In this document: piece by piece, positions 1 to 5,635 of the stretch
How the letters are laid out: every line of letters begins with the position of its first letter
How positions within the stretch are numbered: the first letter of the stretch is position 1
Origin: CAZGXM01 sp964529795
Lineage (GTDB): Bacteria; Bacillota; JADQBR01
Direction of reading: 5' to 3'
Length of the DNA stretch: 9,973 bases
Assembly: GCA_964529795.1 (NCBI GenBank)
Contig: CAZGXM010000075.1
Coordinates: 1 to 9,973, forward strand
Notes under the pieces: generated by a model
What the model saw: the letters and a program-made list of their open reading frames with translations, nothing else
What the model was told of the DNA's origin: nothing
Databases searched by the model: none
Position numbers and translations under genes: made by a program

Positions 1-9
1 TTTTTGCCG

Positions 10-41
10 GGAATAGGGATACCAGGATTTGGGCATAATTA
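10..41 (+). promoter_or_regulatory. Possible forespore (SigG/SigF-like) promoter for the BofC-like gene
   Basis: GGAATA at 10-15 resembles the SigG -35 (TGAATA). CATAATT at 34-40 resembles the SigG -10 (CATACTA). The gap is 18 bases, which is in the range used by these sigma factors. A transcript would start near 48 and leave a leader of about 50 bases before the ATG at 97. In Bacillus subtilis, bofC is expressed in the forespore, so the match makes biological sense. The match is imperfect and the window edge hides the upstream context. Confidence 0.3.
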
Positions 42-96
42 TTTTAAATATGCTTTTACCTGGTATTTGGGTAACCTTTTGATTGGGGGCCAGCCT

Positions 97-684
97 ATGC
101 TGCGAAAGTACCGGCAGACAATTTTTATTTTTTGTGTTACCGCGCTGGTAAGTTTTGTCATGGTTTACCTGGCTTTAAATGAGCAGTTAGAACGGGTTCC
201 GTTTCCCCTGCCTTCTGTCATGCAGAAACCGGTGGCGGAAATGGGAAATATGGACAACCGGGAAATTAAAGTGAAGTATTATTACCTGGCCTGCCAGCAT
301 ACGGTTTTTGGCAGCCTCCCGCGCGGGGTGGATATTACCGGGTTGAGTATTGATGAAATAAGAGAGAAACTCCCCCGGGAGCAGGGCTGGCTTGTTGAGC
401 TGGTAAACGGCTTGCCGGATATTACCAAATATGAAGAGGGATTTTGTCCGGAGGACGAAAAGAAAAGCCACCTGGGCGCCGTAGGAGAATTTGTAGCGGT
501 TTTTCAGGGACCGGTGGGAGTCAATTCCCACATTATGGAAGTAACGGATATTCCCATTGTCAATTTACCCTCTGACTGGCAGGATCAGCTCCGCCGGGGA
601 GAACTGGACTTTGACAGCGTGAAGCGCCTGAAAGAGACACTGGATTCCCTGGATGAATATTCACCGGGAGAATACCGGCACTAA
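97..684 (+). CDS. BofC-like membrane-anchored sporulation protein (BofC C-terminal domain)
   Basis: A 195-residue protein. The ATG at 97 is chosen because GGGGG at 85-89 sits at a proper distance. An upstream in-frame TTG at 4 would add 31 residues, has no ribosome site, and would bury the hydrophobic segment. Residues 8-27 form a signal anchor and the rest should lie outside the cytoplasm. A short N-terminal domain holds LACQHTVFG (about 64-72). The C-terminal part, about 120-188, has the BofC-type pattern: LGAVGEFVAVFQGP, then TDIPIVNLP, then LRRGELDFDSVKRLKETL. In B. subtilis, BofC restrains the forespore protease SpoIVB and so times pro-SigmaK processing. That role is inferred here only by domain resemblance. 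bofC lies beside the ruv genes in Bacillus too, which supports the call. C66 and C117 could form a disulfide. Family membership is fairly likely; the exact function is less certain. Confidence 0.62.
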   Translation: MLRKYRQTIFIFCVTALVSFVMVYLALNEQLERVPFPLPSVMQKPVAEMGNMDNREIKVKYYYLACQHTVFGSLPRGVDITGLSIDEIREKLPREQGWLVELVNGLPDITKYEEGFCPEDEKKSHLGAVGEFVAVFQGPVGVNSHIMEVTDIPIVNLPSDWQDQLRRGELDFDSVKRLKETLDSLDEYSPGEYRH

Positions 685-743
685 GAGAAGTGGGATGTGC
701 GAGGTGGGAGTTACTATATTCCTCCCGGTATCTGTATATTTAG

Positions 744-780
744 CCTCATCTTAATGACTGAAAGATGGGGTTTTATTATT
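744..780 (+). terminator. Rho-independent terminator after the BofC-like gene
   Basis: A nine-pair stem (CCTCATCTT at 744-752 with AAGATGGGG at 762-770, one G-T wobble) closes a nine-base loop. TTTTATTATT follows at once. It separates the BofC-like gene from the ruv operon. A weaker GGGAG/CTCCC hairpin at 706-726 precedes it and has no T-run. Confidence 0.75.
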
Positions 781-802
781 TGCCGGTATAATCACTTTTT
801 AC

Positions 803-831
803 TTGGTTCGAAAGTTAGTATGCAGGATACT
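803..831 (+). promoter_or_regulatory. Candidate vegetative promoter for the ruv operon
   Basis: TTGGTT (803-808) and GATACT (826-831) are 17 bases apart, giving a moderate match to a SigA promoter. It lies between the terminator at 744-780 and the ruvC ribosome site, where a promoter is needed. The predicted start is near 838. Confidence 0.33.
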
Positions 832-857
832 CCGGGCCTTTGTCGAAGTTACTTAAT

Positions 858-864
858 GGAGGAG
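858..864 (+). promoter_or_regulatory. Ribosome binding site fixing the ruvC start
   Basis: GGAGGAG ends five bases before the ATG at 870. This rules out the in-frame TTG at 840, which would place the site inside the gene. The ATG also gives the usual RuvC N-terminus with the catalytic Asp at residue 7. Confidence 0.8.
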
Positions 865-869
865 AAACC

Positions 870-1376
870 ATGATAATTATGGGAATTGACCCGGGAACTG
901 CCATCACCGGGTACGGGATAATCGCATATAACGGTAACGGGTTTAAGGCTGTTGATTACGGCTGTATTCGTACTTCTGCCAAACTTTCCCTGTCCCAAAG
1001 GCTGCAGGAACTGTACAGGGGAATTGACGGCATTTTGGCAGAATACTGTCCCGAGGCCTATGCGGTGGAACAGCTTTTTTTCAATAAAAACACCCGTACC
1101 GCGTTGGCAGTGGGGCAGGCCCGGGGGGTGCTGGTGCTGGCAGCGGCCATGCGGGGGATTCCCGTATACGAGTATACGCCGCTCCAGGTAAAACAGGCGG
1201 TGGCGGGCTACGGCCGGGCCCATAAAAGCCAGATCCAGCAGCTAGTAAAAACCTTCTTAAATCTTGATACCGTGCCGAAACCAGATGATGTGGCGGATGC
1301 CCTGGCAATTGGCATCTGTCATGCCCATTCCTACCGGCTGCTTGAAAAGACCGCAATTAGAGGAGAGGGAAAATGA
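870..1376 (+). CDS. ruvC: Crossover junction endodeoxyribonuclease RuvC
   Basis: A 168-residue Holliday-junction resolvase. It acts as a dimer and nicks two opposite strands of a four-way junction after RuvAB branch migration, completing recombinational repair. The length is normal for the family. The RNase-H-fold metal ligands are all visible: D7 in MGIDPGT, E67 in AVEQLFF, and D140 and D143 in PDDVADALAI. Basic residues K107 and K119 (VKQAVAGYGRAHKSQI) match the DNA-contacting lysines of characterised RuvC proteins. The stop overlaps the ruvA start in ATGA, so the two are probably translationally coupled. It is the first gene of the ruvC-ruvA-ruvB unit, behind a terminator and a candidate promoter. 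The protein appears intact. Confidence 0.97.
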   Translation: MIIMGIDPGTAITGYGIIAYNGNGFKAVDYGCIRTSAKLSLSQRLQELYRGIDGILAEYCPEAYAVEQLFFNKNTRTALAVGQARGVLVLAAAMRGIPVYEYTPLQVKQAVAGYGRAHKSQIQQLVKTFLNLDTVPKPDDVADALAIGICHAHSYRLLEKTAIRGEGK

Positions 1377-1978
1377 TTGCATACATAAAGGGGATTTTGA
1401 AACAGGCGGATGCAGACAGCGTCATAGTAGAAACCGGGGGGTTGGGGTATCAAATCCATGTTCCGGTTACTTGCCTCAATCAATGCCGGTTGGGGACTAC
1501 AATTGAGCTGTATACGCACTTTGTTCTCAAAGAGGACGGGGCCCAGCTGTTTGGCTTTTTAAACAGTGAAGAACTAAAGTTGTTTAAGCTGATACTGGGC
1601 GTTTCCGGCATTGGGCCCAAAGGCGCAATGGCAGTGTTATCCGCTCTGGGGGCGGAACGGTTTACTCATGCGGTGGTGGCGGAGGATATAACTACTATTA
1701 CCAAAGTGCCGGGAATAGGTAAAAAGACTGCCCAGCGACTGGTGATAGAGTTGAAAGATAAATTGGCCCGGGATAGCAGGATGGCTGCATTTATATCTCA
1801 GGGCAATAGTGGTTTGGAGACCGGTCTTACCGGGGAGGTTATGGCCGCCATGGAGGCACTGGGTTATTCCAGTACGGAAATCGTACCTGTATTGAATAAA
1901 ATCTCAAAAAACATAGAGCGAAATACACCTGTGGAGCACGTGGTGAAGCTGGTACTGAAACAGCTGGCAGCCGGTTAG
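1373..1978 (+). CDS. ruvA: Holliday junction branch migration complex subunit RuvA
   Basis: A 201-residue junction-binding subunit; tetramers clamp the four-way junction and load RuvB helicase rings. Domain I (about 1-62) is an OB fold ending in LKEDGAQLFGF. E54 and D55 correspond to the acidic pin that steers strand separation. Domain II carries two helix-hairpin-helix motifs: GVSGIGPK at 76-83 and KVPGIGKKTAQRL at 111-123. A flexible linker leads to domain III (about 150-201), which contacts RuvB. The ATG at 1373 overlaps the ruvC stop and follows AGGAGAGGG at 1361-1369. The length and all motifs are normal. Confidence 0.97.
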   Translation: MIAYIKGILKQADADSVIVETGGLGYQIHVPVTCLNQCRLGTTIELYTHFVLKEDGAQLFGFLNSEELKLFKLILGVSGIGPKGAMAVLSALGAERFTHAVVAEDITTITKVPGIGKKTAQRLVIELKDKLARDSRMAAFISQGNSGLETGLTGEVMAAMEALGYSSTEIVPVLNKISKNIERNTPVEHVVKLVLKQLAAG

Positions 1979-1992
1979 GAGAGTGATAAAAC

Positions 1993-3021
1993 GTGAATCA
2001 CCTGGAAGACAGACTGATATCACCGACCCCCAGGGAGGAAGATCGGGAAGAGCAGGGACTGCGGCCGCGGAGTTTAAGCGAGTATATCGGGCAGAACAAA
2101 ACCAAAGAAACCCTGGCTGTATTTATTGAGGCGGCAAAAATGAGGGCGGAATCCCTGGATCACGTGCTTTTATACGGCCCACCGGGGCTGGGCAAGACTA
2201 CCCTGGCAAATATCATTGCCAACGAAATGGAAGTACAAATACGTATTACCTCGGGGCCGGCCATTGAACGGCCCGGAGATTTGGCGGCAATTCTCACCAA
2301 TTTGCAGGCCGGTGATGTACTGTTTATCGATGAGATACACCGTCTCAACCGGACCGTGGAGGAAGTGCTTTACCCGGCAATGGAGGATTTTTGTTTGGAC
2401 ATTGTTATCGGTAAGGGGCCAAGTGCCCGGTCGATCCGGTTGGATATTCCCCCGTTTACCCTGGTGGGGGCCACTACCAGGGCGGGGCTGTTGACCTCGC
2501 CGTTGCGAGACCGGTTTGGTATCATCAACAAGCTTGAATTTTACAGTGACTGCGAACTGGCAGAAATTGTTACCCGGACTGCCGGTATTTTGCACATAGA
2601 CATTGTTCCGGAAGCTGCTTTGGAAATAGCCTGCCGTTCCCGGGGCACTCCACGGGTTGCCAACAGGCTGCTTAAGCGGGTCAGGGACTATGCGGAGGTA
2701 CGTGCCCGTGGCAAAATTACCCTGGATGTCGCCCGGTCCGCATTAAAAATGTTAGAAGTGGACGATTTGGGTTTGGACAGCGTGGACCGAAAAATGTTAC
2801 TAGCTATTATTGACAAATTTGATGGGGGTCCGGTAGGAGTTGACACTCTTTCGGCCACCATTGGTGAAGATGCGGGTACCGTTGAAGATGTCTACGAACC
2901 TTTCCTGCTGCAACAGGGTTTTATCAGCAGGACCCCCCGGGGAAGAGTAGCTACCAAAAGGGCATATAACTACTTTGGTCGCAGCAAGACCGAGCCACAT
3001 CAGGAACAATTGGAATTTTAA
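1993..3021 (+). CDS. ruvB: Holliday junction branch migration DNA helicase RuvB
   Basis: A 342-residue AAA+ motor; hexameric rings pump duplex DNA through the RuvA-bound junction using ATP. Walker A is GPPGLGKT at 62-69 and Walker B is DEIH at 113-116. Sensor 1 is GATTR at 159-163. The arginine finger lies in LRDRFG (R172). Sensor 2 is GTPRVANRLL at 218-227. The C-terminal winged helix carries RTPRGR at 313-318. The start is the GTG at 1993, preceded by AGGAGAG at 1977-1983, which overlaps the end of ruvA; 14 bases separate the genes. The last residues (QEQLEF) are a typical RuvB tail. The protein is complete. Confidence 0.97.
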   Translation: MNHLEDRLISPTPREEDREEQGLRPRSLSEYIGQNKTKETLAVFIEAAKMRAESLDHVLLYGPPGLGKTTLANIIANEMEVQIRITSGPAIERPGDLAAILTNLQAGDVLFIDEIHRLNRTVEEVLYPAMEDFCLDIVIGKGPSARSIRLDIPPFTLVGATTRAGLLTSPLRDRFGIINKLEFYSDCELAEIVTRTAGILHIDIVPEAALEIACRSRGTPRVANRLLKRVRDYAEVRARGKITLDVARSALKMLEVDDLGLDSVDRKMLLAIIDKFDGGPVGVDTLSATIGEDAGTVEDVYEPFLLQQGFISRTPRGRVATKRAYNYFGRSKTEPHQEQLEF

Positions 3022-3118
3022 TCTGTTGATGGCGGGTTTGGGTTTTGTGGGGCGCGTCAACTGCATGTCGCACTTCCAACTTGAACTTCACAACACTGCG
3101 AATACGGGGGTGTAATCT

Positions 3119-3343
3119 ATGCCGGACCTGTCCGGAATGGGGAAATTATTACTGGGTATAGGAATTCTTCTCAGTATTGTCGGTTTGGCCTTTATTTTTG
3201 GTGGTCAATTTTTTTCGCTGGGACGGCTGCCCGGGGATATTTACATCCGCAGGGGAAATTTTACCTTTTACTTCCCGCTGATGAGCGGGATAATCATCAG
3301 TATTATTTTAACCATTCTCTTAAACCTGCTTTTTCGCAGGTAA
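3119..3343 (+). CDS. DUF2905 family small membrane protein
   Basis: A 74-residue protein with two predicted membrane helices, about 9-30 and 53-72. A conserved hydrophilic link joins them: LGRLPGD at 34-40 and RRGNFTFYFPL at 44-54. This core is the hallmark of DUF2905. From memory, members often sit beside ruvB in Firmicutes; no biochemical role is established that I know of. The ATG at 3119 follows GGGGGTG (3106-3112) at seven bases. A second in-frame ATG at 3137 gives a slightly shorter version. It lies 97 bases after ruvB with no terminator seen between, so it is probably read from the ruv transcript. Both ends may face outward or inward; the topology is not fixed by the sequence. Confidence 0.88.
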   Translation: MPDLSGMGKLLLGIGILLSIVGLAFIFGGQFFSLGRLPGDIYIRRGNFTFYFPLMSGIIISIILTILLNLLFRR

Positions 3344-3361
3344 TTTTTATGGAAATCCTGT

Positions 3362-3386
3362 CGGTTTTTTGACCCCCATAAAACCG
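3362..3386. repeat. Inverted repeat around the sigI -35 element
   Basis: CGGTTTT (3362-3368) and AAAACCG (3380-3386) form a perfect 7-base dyad with an 11-base spacer. The spacer contains the C-run of the proposed SigI -35. It could be an operator, a hairpin ending the upstream transcript (though no T-run follows), or chance. Confidence 0.5.
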
Positions 3387-3400
3387 GTGTAACGGTCGAA
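3372..3400 (+). promoter_or_regulatory. SigI-type autoregulatory promoter candidate upstream of sigI
   Basis: ACCCCC (3372-3377) followed by an A-rich stretch, then CGAA (3397-3400) after 19 bases, in the context GGTCGAATATT. SigI promoters described in B. subtilis and Clostridium thermocellum have a C-run -35 followed by A residues and a CGWA-type -10. They commonly drive the sigI operon itself. Transcription would begin near 3407, about 22 bases before the TTG start, which fits the ribosome site at 3416-3423. This is strong by position and pattern but untested. Confidence 0.65.
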
Positions 3401-3415
3401 TATTATGGTAGGGAT

Positions 3416-3423
3416 GAGGTGAG
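3416..3423 (+). promoter_or_regulatory. Ribosome binding site supporting the TTG start of sigI
   Basis: GAGGTGAG lies five bases before the TTG at 3429. The nearby ATG at 3424 is out of frame, so TTG is the supported start. Confidence 0.7.
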
Positions 3424-3428
3424 ATGGG

Positions 3429-4139
3429 TTGCCGGAAACTGACCTGATTCTGTTGCTGGAAAAAGCGAAAAGCGGGCACCGCGACAGTCGCAACCAGCTC
3501 ATTAACCTGTACCGGCCTTTCATCTTAAAAGCTGCTGCCCGGGTCTGCGGGCGGTTTATTTGCATGGGAGAGGATGATGAGGCAAGCATTGCCTTGATGG
3601 CCTTTGACGAGGCCATAGACGGTTATGATAAGAGTAAGGGACATTCGTTTTTGGGTTTTGCGGAAACGGTGATCAGACGGCGCCTGATTGATTATTACCG
3701 CAAAGAGACCAGGAACGTGGGGATACCCATGTCAAGTTTGGATGATACGGCAAGGGACGTCCTGTCCGGGGCAGAGGCGGCTGCAGCAAGTGCCGAATAC
3801 GATCTGGACTTGGAAACCATGGAGCGCCGGGAGGAAATCCGGTTGTACAGCGAAGCCCTGCAGGTTTTTGGCATAAAATTTCTTGATTTGGTAAAGGCAT
3901 CGCCCAAGCATGAGAGTGCCCGGCGCCGGGCAATGGAAGTAGCGGTTCTTATTGCCCAGAGCGAAGAACTTTCCCGATACCTCTACCAAAAAAAAGCACT
4001 GCCTTTAAAGGAATTGGCAGCGCGTTGCAGTCTCAGCCGTAAGACCCTGGAACGTCAGCGAAAATATATTATTGCAGCGACTGTTATCCTGGTCAACGAT
4101 TTTAAATACCTGAAGGAATATATAAAAAAGATCCTTTGA
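3429..4139 (+). CDS. sigI: RNA polymerase sigma factor SigI
   Basis: A 236-residue alternative sigma factor of the SigI type. It directs RNA polymerase to heat, cell-wall or polysaccharide-response promoters depending on species. Region 2 is clear: GEDDEASIALMAFDEAIDGY at 47-66, KGHSFLGFAE at 70-79, then VIRRRLIDYYRKETR (81-95), the -10 recognition helices. A variable linker rich in Ala, Asp and Glu covers about 100-140. The SigI C-terminal helix-turn-helix is at about 191-215 with LPLKELAARCSLSRKTLER and RKYII, the family's signature. The start is TTG at 3429. It is followed after a short gap by its anti-sigma factor and preceded by a SigI-like promoter, so positive autoregulation is likely. 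The regulon cannot be read from this window. Confidence 0.93.
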   Translation: MPETDLILLLEKAKSGHRDSRNQLINLYRPFILKAAARVCGRFICMGEDDEASIALMAFDEAIDGYDKSKGHSFLGFAETVIRRRLIDYYRKETRNVGIPMSSLDDTARDVLSGAEAAAASAEYDLDLETMERREEIRLYSEALQVFGIKFLDLVKASPKHESARRRAMEVAVLIAQSEELSRYLYQKKALPLKELAARCSLSRKTLERQRKYIIAATVILVNDFKYLKEYIKKIL

Positions 4140-4171
4140 GGGCCGGTATTGGGATTGTGCGGGTGTAACCC

Positions 4172-5539
4172 ATGGAGAGGAAGGTTGAAATGACTGGTAA
4201 AAAAGGCCTGGTAATGTCGGTGGACGGCGAGAAAGTCGTTGTGCTTACCACCGATGGGGAATTCAAGAAATATAAAATGCCCGGGGCCATGGTAGGGGAA
4301 GAAGTGACGCTTCCGTCTACCAGGCCGTTGCCTTACTGGTTGGCGGCAGCGGCGCTGTTGTTGTTTGTTCTCACCGGGGTGGTGGGCCGCATTTACCTGT
4401 ATCCGCCGGCGGGTGAACTGTACGCGTATGTGTCAATGGATATAAACCCCAGTTTAGAGTTGGCAGTATCCCGGTCAGGGAAGGTAACCGGCATAAAAGC
4501 CCTTAACCAGGACGGGGAGAGATTGGCTGAGGAGGTAGCCGTGATTGACACTCCGGTGGAAGATGCAGTGGCTGAGATCTTGGCCGCTGCCCGGAAGTTG
4601 GGTTACCTCGTATCCGGTGGGAATACCGTTGTCTTCGGTGTTACGCCGGTGGTTGCGGGCAGTGAAGATAGGTTGGAGTTGGGGCGCCGTCTGAAAGAGA
4701 CCGCACGCAAGAAATTACCGCCGGATAATGCCGTGGTGGCGGTCTTATCAGTGGGTACCCGGCTGCGTGAAGAAGCCAGGTCTTTGGGAATATCACCGGG
4801 TAAATATGCTATTTTGCTGGAAGCTCAAGAACATGGTTTGAATGTATCTGTGGAAACCCTGGCAGGTGACAGTATTGCTCATGTTATTAAACAGGCAGGA
4901 GGGAATCCGGGGCAGATAATCGGCCGGGCGGAAAAAGACCGCCGCCTGATGAAAGATGATTATAAAAAAGAGTTCAAGAGTACTGCTACAGGCAGGGGTA
5001 TGCCGGAACGGCATGATAAATCATCCGCAGGAGATAAAGGGAGAAGCTCGGAGCGGAAAGAAGCGGGGAACCCTGCGGTTGGCACACGCCCTGAAGATAA
5101 GGAGAAAAGCCGCGTGGAAAAAGGTGGCAAGTTGGAAAAGGAGGAGAAAAGTGAAAAGACAAATGAGCATGGAGATCTTAAGGAACGGAATGAGCGAAAG
5201 GAGCAGGACGAAGACGATGAAGAAGACAGTGAAGAGCGCGGTGAAAAGAAAAACGGGATGAAAAACCGGGGCAGGTCTGAAAACTCAAAAGAAAAAGAAG
5301 AAAATTATAATAAAGATAAAATCGCTACCGGCAGTGACAGGGACGGCAACCTGGTTGAAAAGGAGGAAAAACCCAGGGAAACCGGCGATGACAGCGAACT
5401 GCGTCAGGACGAAGATGATGGCGAACACCGGTCAGGTGAAGATGGTGGCAAGGAACTACCGGATGATGAAGACCGTCAGCAACAGCAGCAGGATGATGGT
5501 GAACAGCACCGGGAAGACAACGCCGGCGAGGAGGATTGA
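4172..5539 (+). CDS. rsgI: Anti-sigma-I factor RsgI with long charged outer tail
   Basis: A 455-residue single-pass membrane protein that holds SigI inactive. Residues 1-50 are the cytoplasmic RsgI N-terminal anti-sigma domain (GKKGLVMSVDGEKVVVLTTD). Residues about 54-75 span the membrane. The outer juxtamembrane domain (about 82-245) begins AYVSMDINPSLEL. N92-P93 is the Asn-Pro bond at which related RsgI proteins cleave themselves, needed for signal transmission. It ends with a typical ARSLGISPGKYAILLEAQE segment. From about 261 to the end, the chain is almost all Lys, Glu, Asp, Arg, Gln, Ser and Gly with no folded or carbohydrate-binding module. B. subtilis RsgI also ends in a disordered tail linked to wall sensing. 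The ATG at 4172 follows GGGTG; the ATG at 4190 follows AGGAAGG and is an equally good start, making a protein six residues shorter. Confidence 0.92.
   Translation: MERKVEMTGKKGLVMSVDGEKVVVLTTDGEFKKYKMPGAMVGEEVTLPSTRPLPYWLAAAALLLFVLTGVVGRIYLYPPAGELYAYVSMDINPSLELAVSRSGKVTGIKALNQDGERLAEEVAVIDTPVEDAVAEILAAARKLGYLVSGGNTVVFGVTPVVAGSEDRLELGRRLKETARKKLPPDNAVVAVLSVGTRLREEARSLGISPGKYAILLEAQEHGLNVSVETLAGDSIAHVIKQAGGNPGQIIGRAEKDRRLMKDDYKKEFKSTATGRGMPERHDKSSAGDKGRSSERKEAGNPAVGTRPEDKEKSRVEKGGKLEKEEKSEKTNEHGDLKERNERKEQDEDDEEDSEERGEKKNGMKNRGRSENSKEKEENYNKDKIATGSDRDGNLVEKEEKPRETGDDSELRQDEDDGEHRSGEDGGKELPDDEDRQQQQQDDGEQHREDNAGEED
4952..5536 (+). other. Low-complexity charged tail region of rsgI
   Basis: This encodes residues 261-455 of RsgI. 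The first half mixes Lys/Arg with Glu. The second half is more acidic, with runs such as DEDDEEDSEE (346-355) and a five-Gln run at 436-440. No hydrophobic core residues are present, so the region should be disordered. The coding strand is very purine-rich, which reflects the GAA, GAT, AAA and AAG codons. Confidence 0.85.
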
Positions 5540-5550
5540 ATTAACCAGGG

Positions 5551-5584
5551 AGGGAGACTTTTTTAAAGGACTCCCTTTATTTTT
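5551..5584 (+). terminator. Rho-independent terminator closing the sigI-rsgI unit
   Basis: AGGGAG (5551-5556) pairs with CTCCCT (5571-5576). Inside it, CTTT can pair with AAAG to extend the stem. A T-rich tract (TTATTTTT) follows. It lies 12 bases after the rsgI stop and isolates this unit from the SpoIID-like gene. Confidence 0.78.
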
Positions 5585-5635
5585 GTCGAATTTAACCTTT
5601 AGCTAAATACCATAAGCTGAGGTGTTATTTAATTT

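Noticed and set aside
694..753. Small 19-codon open frame between the BofC-like gene and its terminator
   Set aside because: It has no ribosome site, no recognisable feature, and runs into the terminator stem.
787..792. Perfect TATAAT upstream of ruvC
   Set aside because: No acceptable -35 lies 16-18 bases upstream; that position falls in the terminator stem.
840..869. TTG at 840 as the ruvC start
   Set aside because: It would place the strong GGAGGAG site inside the gene; the ATG at 870 gives the normal N-terminus.
5585..5593. Second SigI-like -10 (GTCGAAT) before the SpoIID-like gene
   Set aside because: No C-run lies 18-20 bases upstream; the nearest CCC is in the terminator stem at only 11 bases. 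The CGAA copies at 809 and 844 before ruvC also lack a C-run.
5587..5618. SigE-like promoter (GAATTTA / CATAAGCT) before the SpoIID-like gene
   Set aside because: Transcription would begin at or after the GAGGTG ribosome site at 5619-5624, leaving no usable leader.
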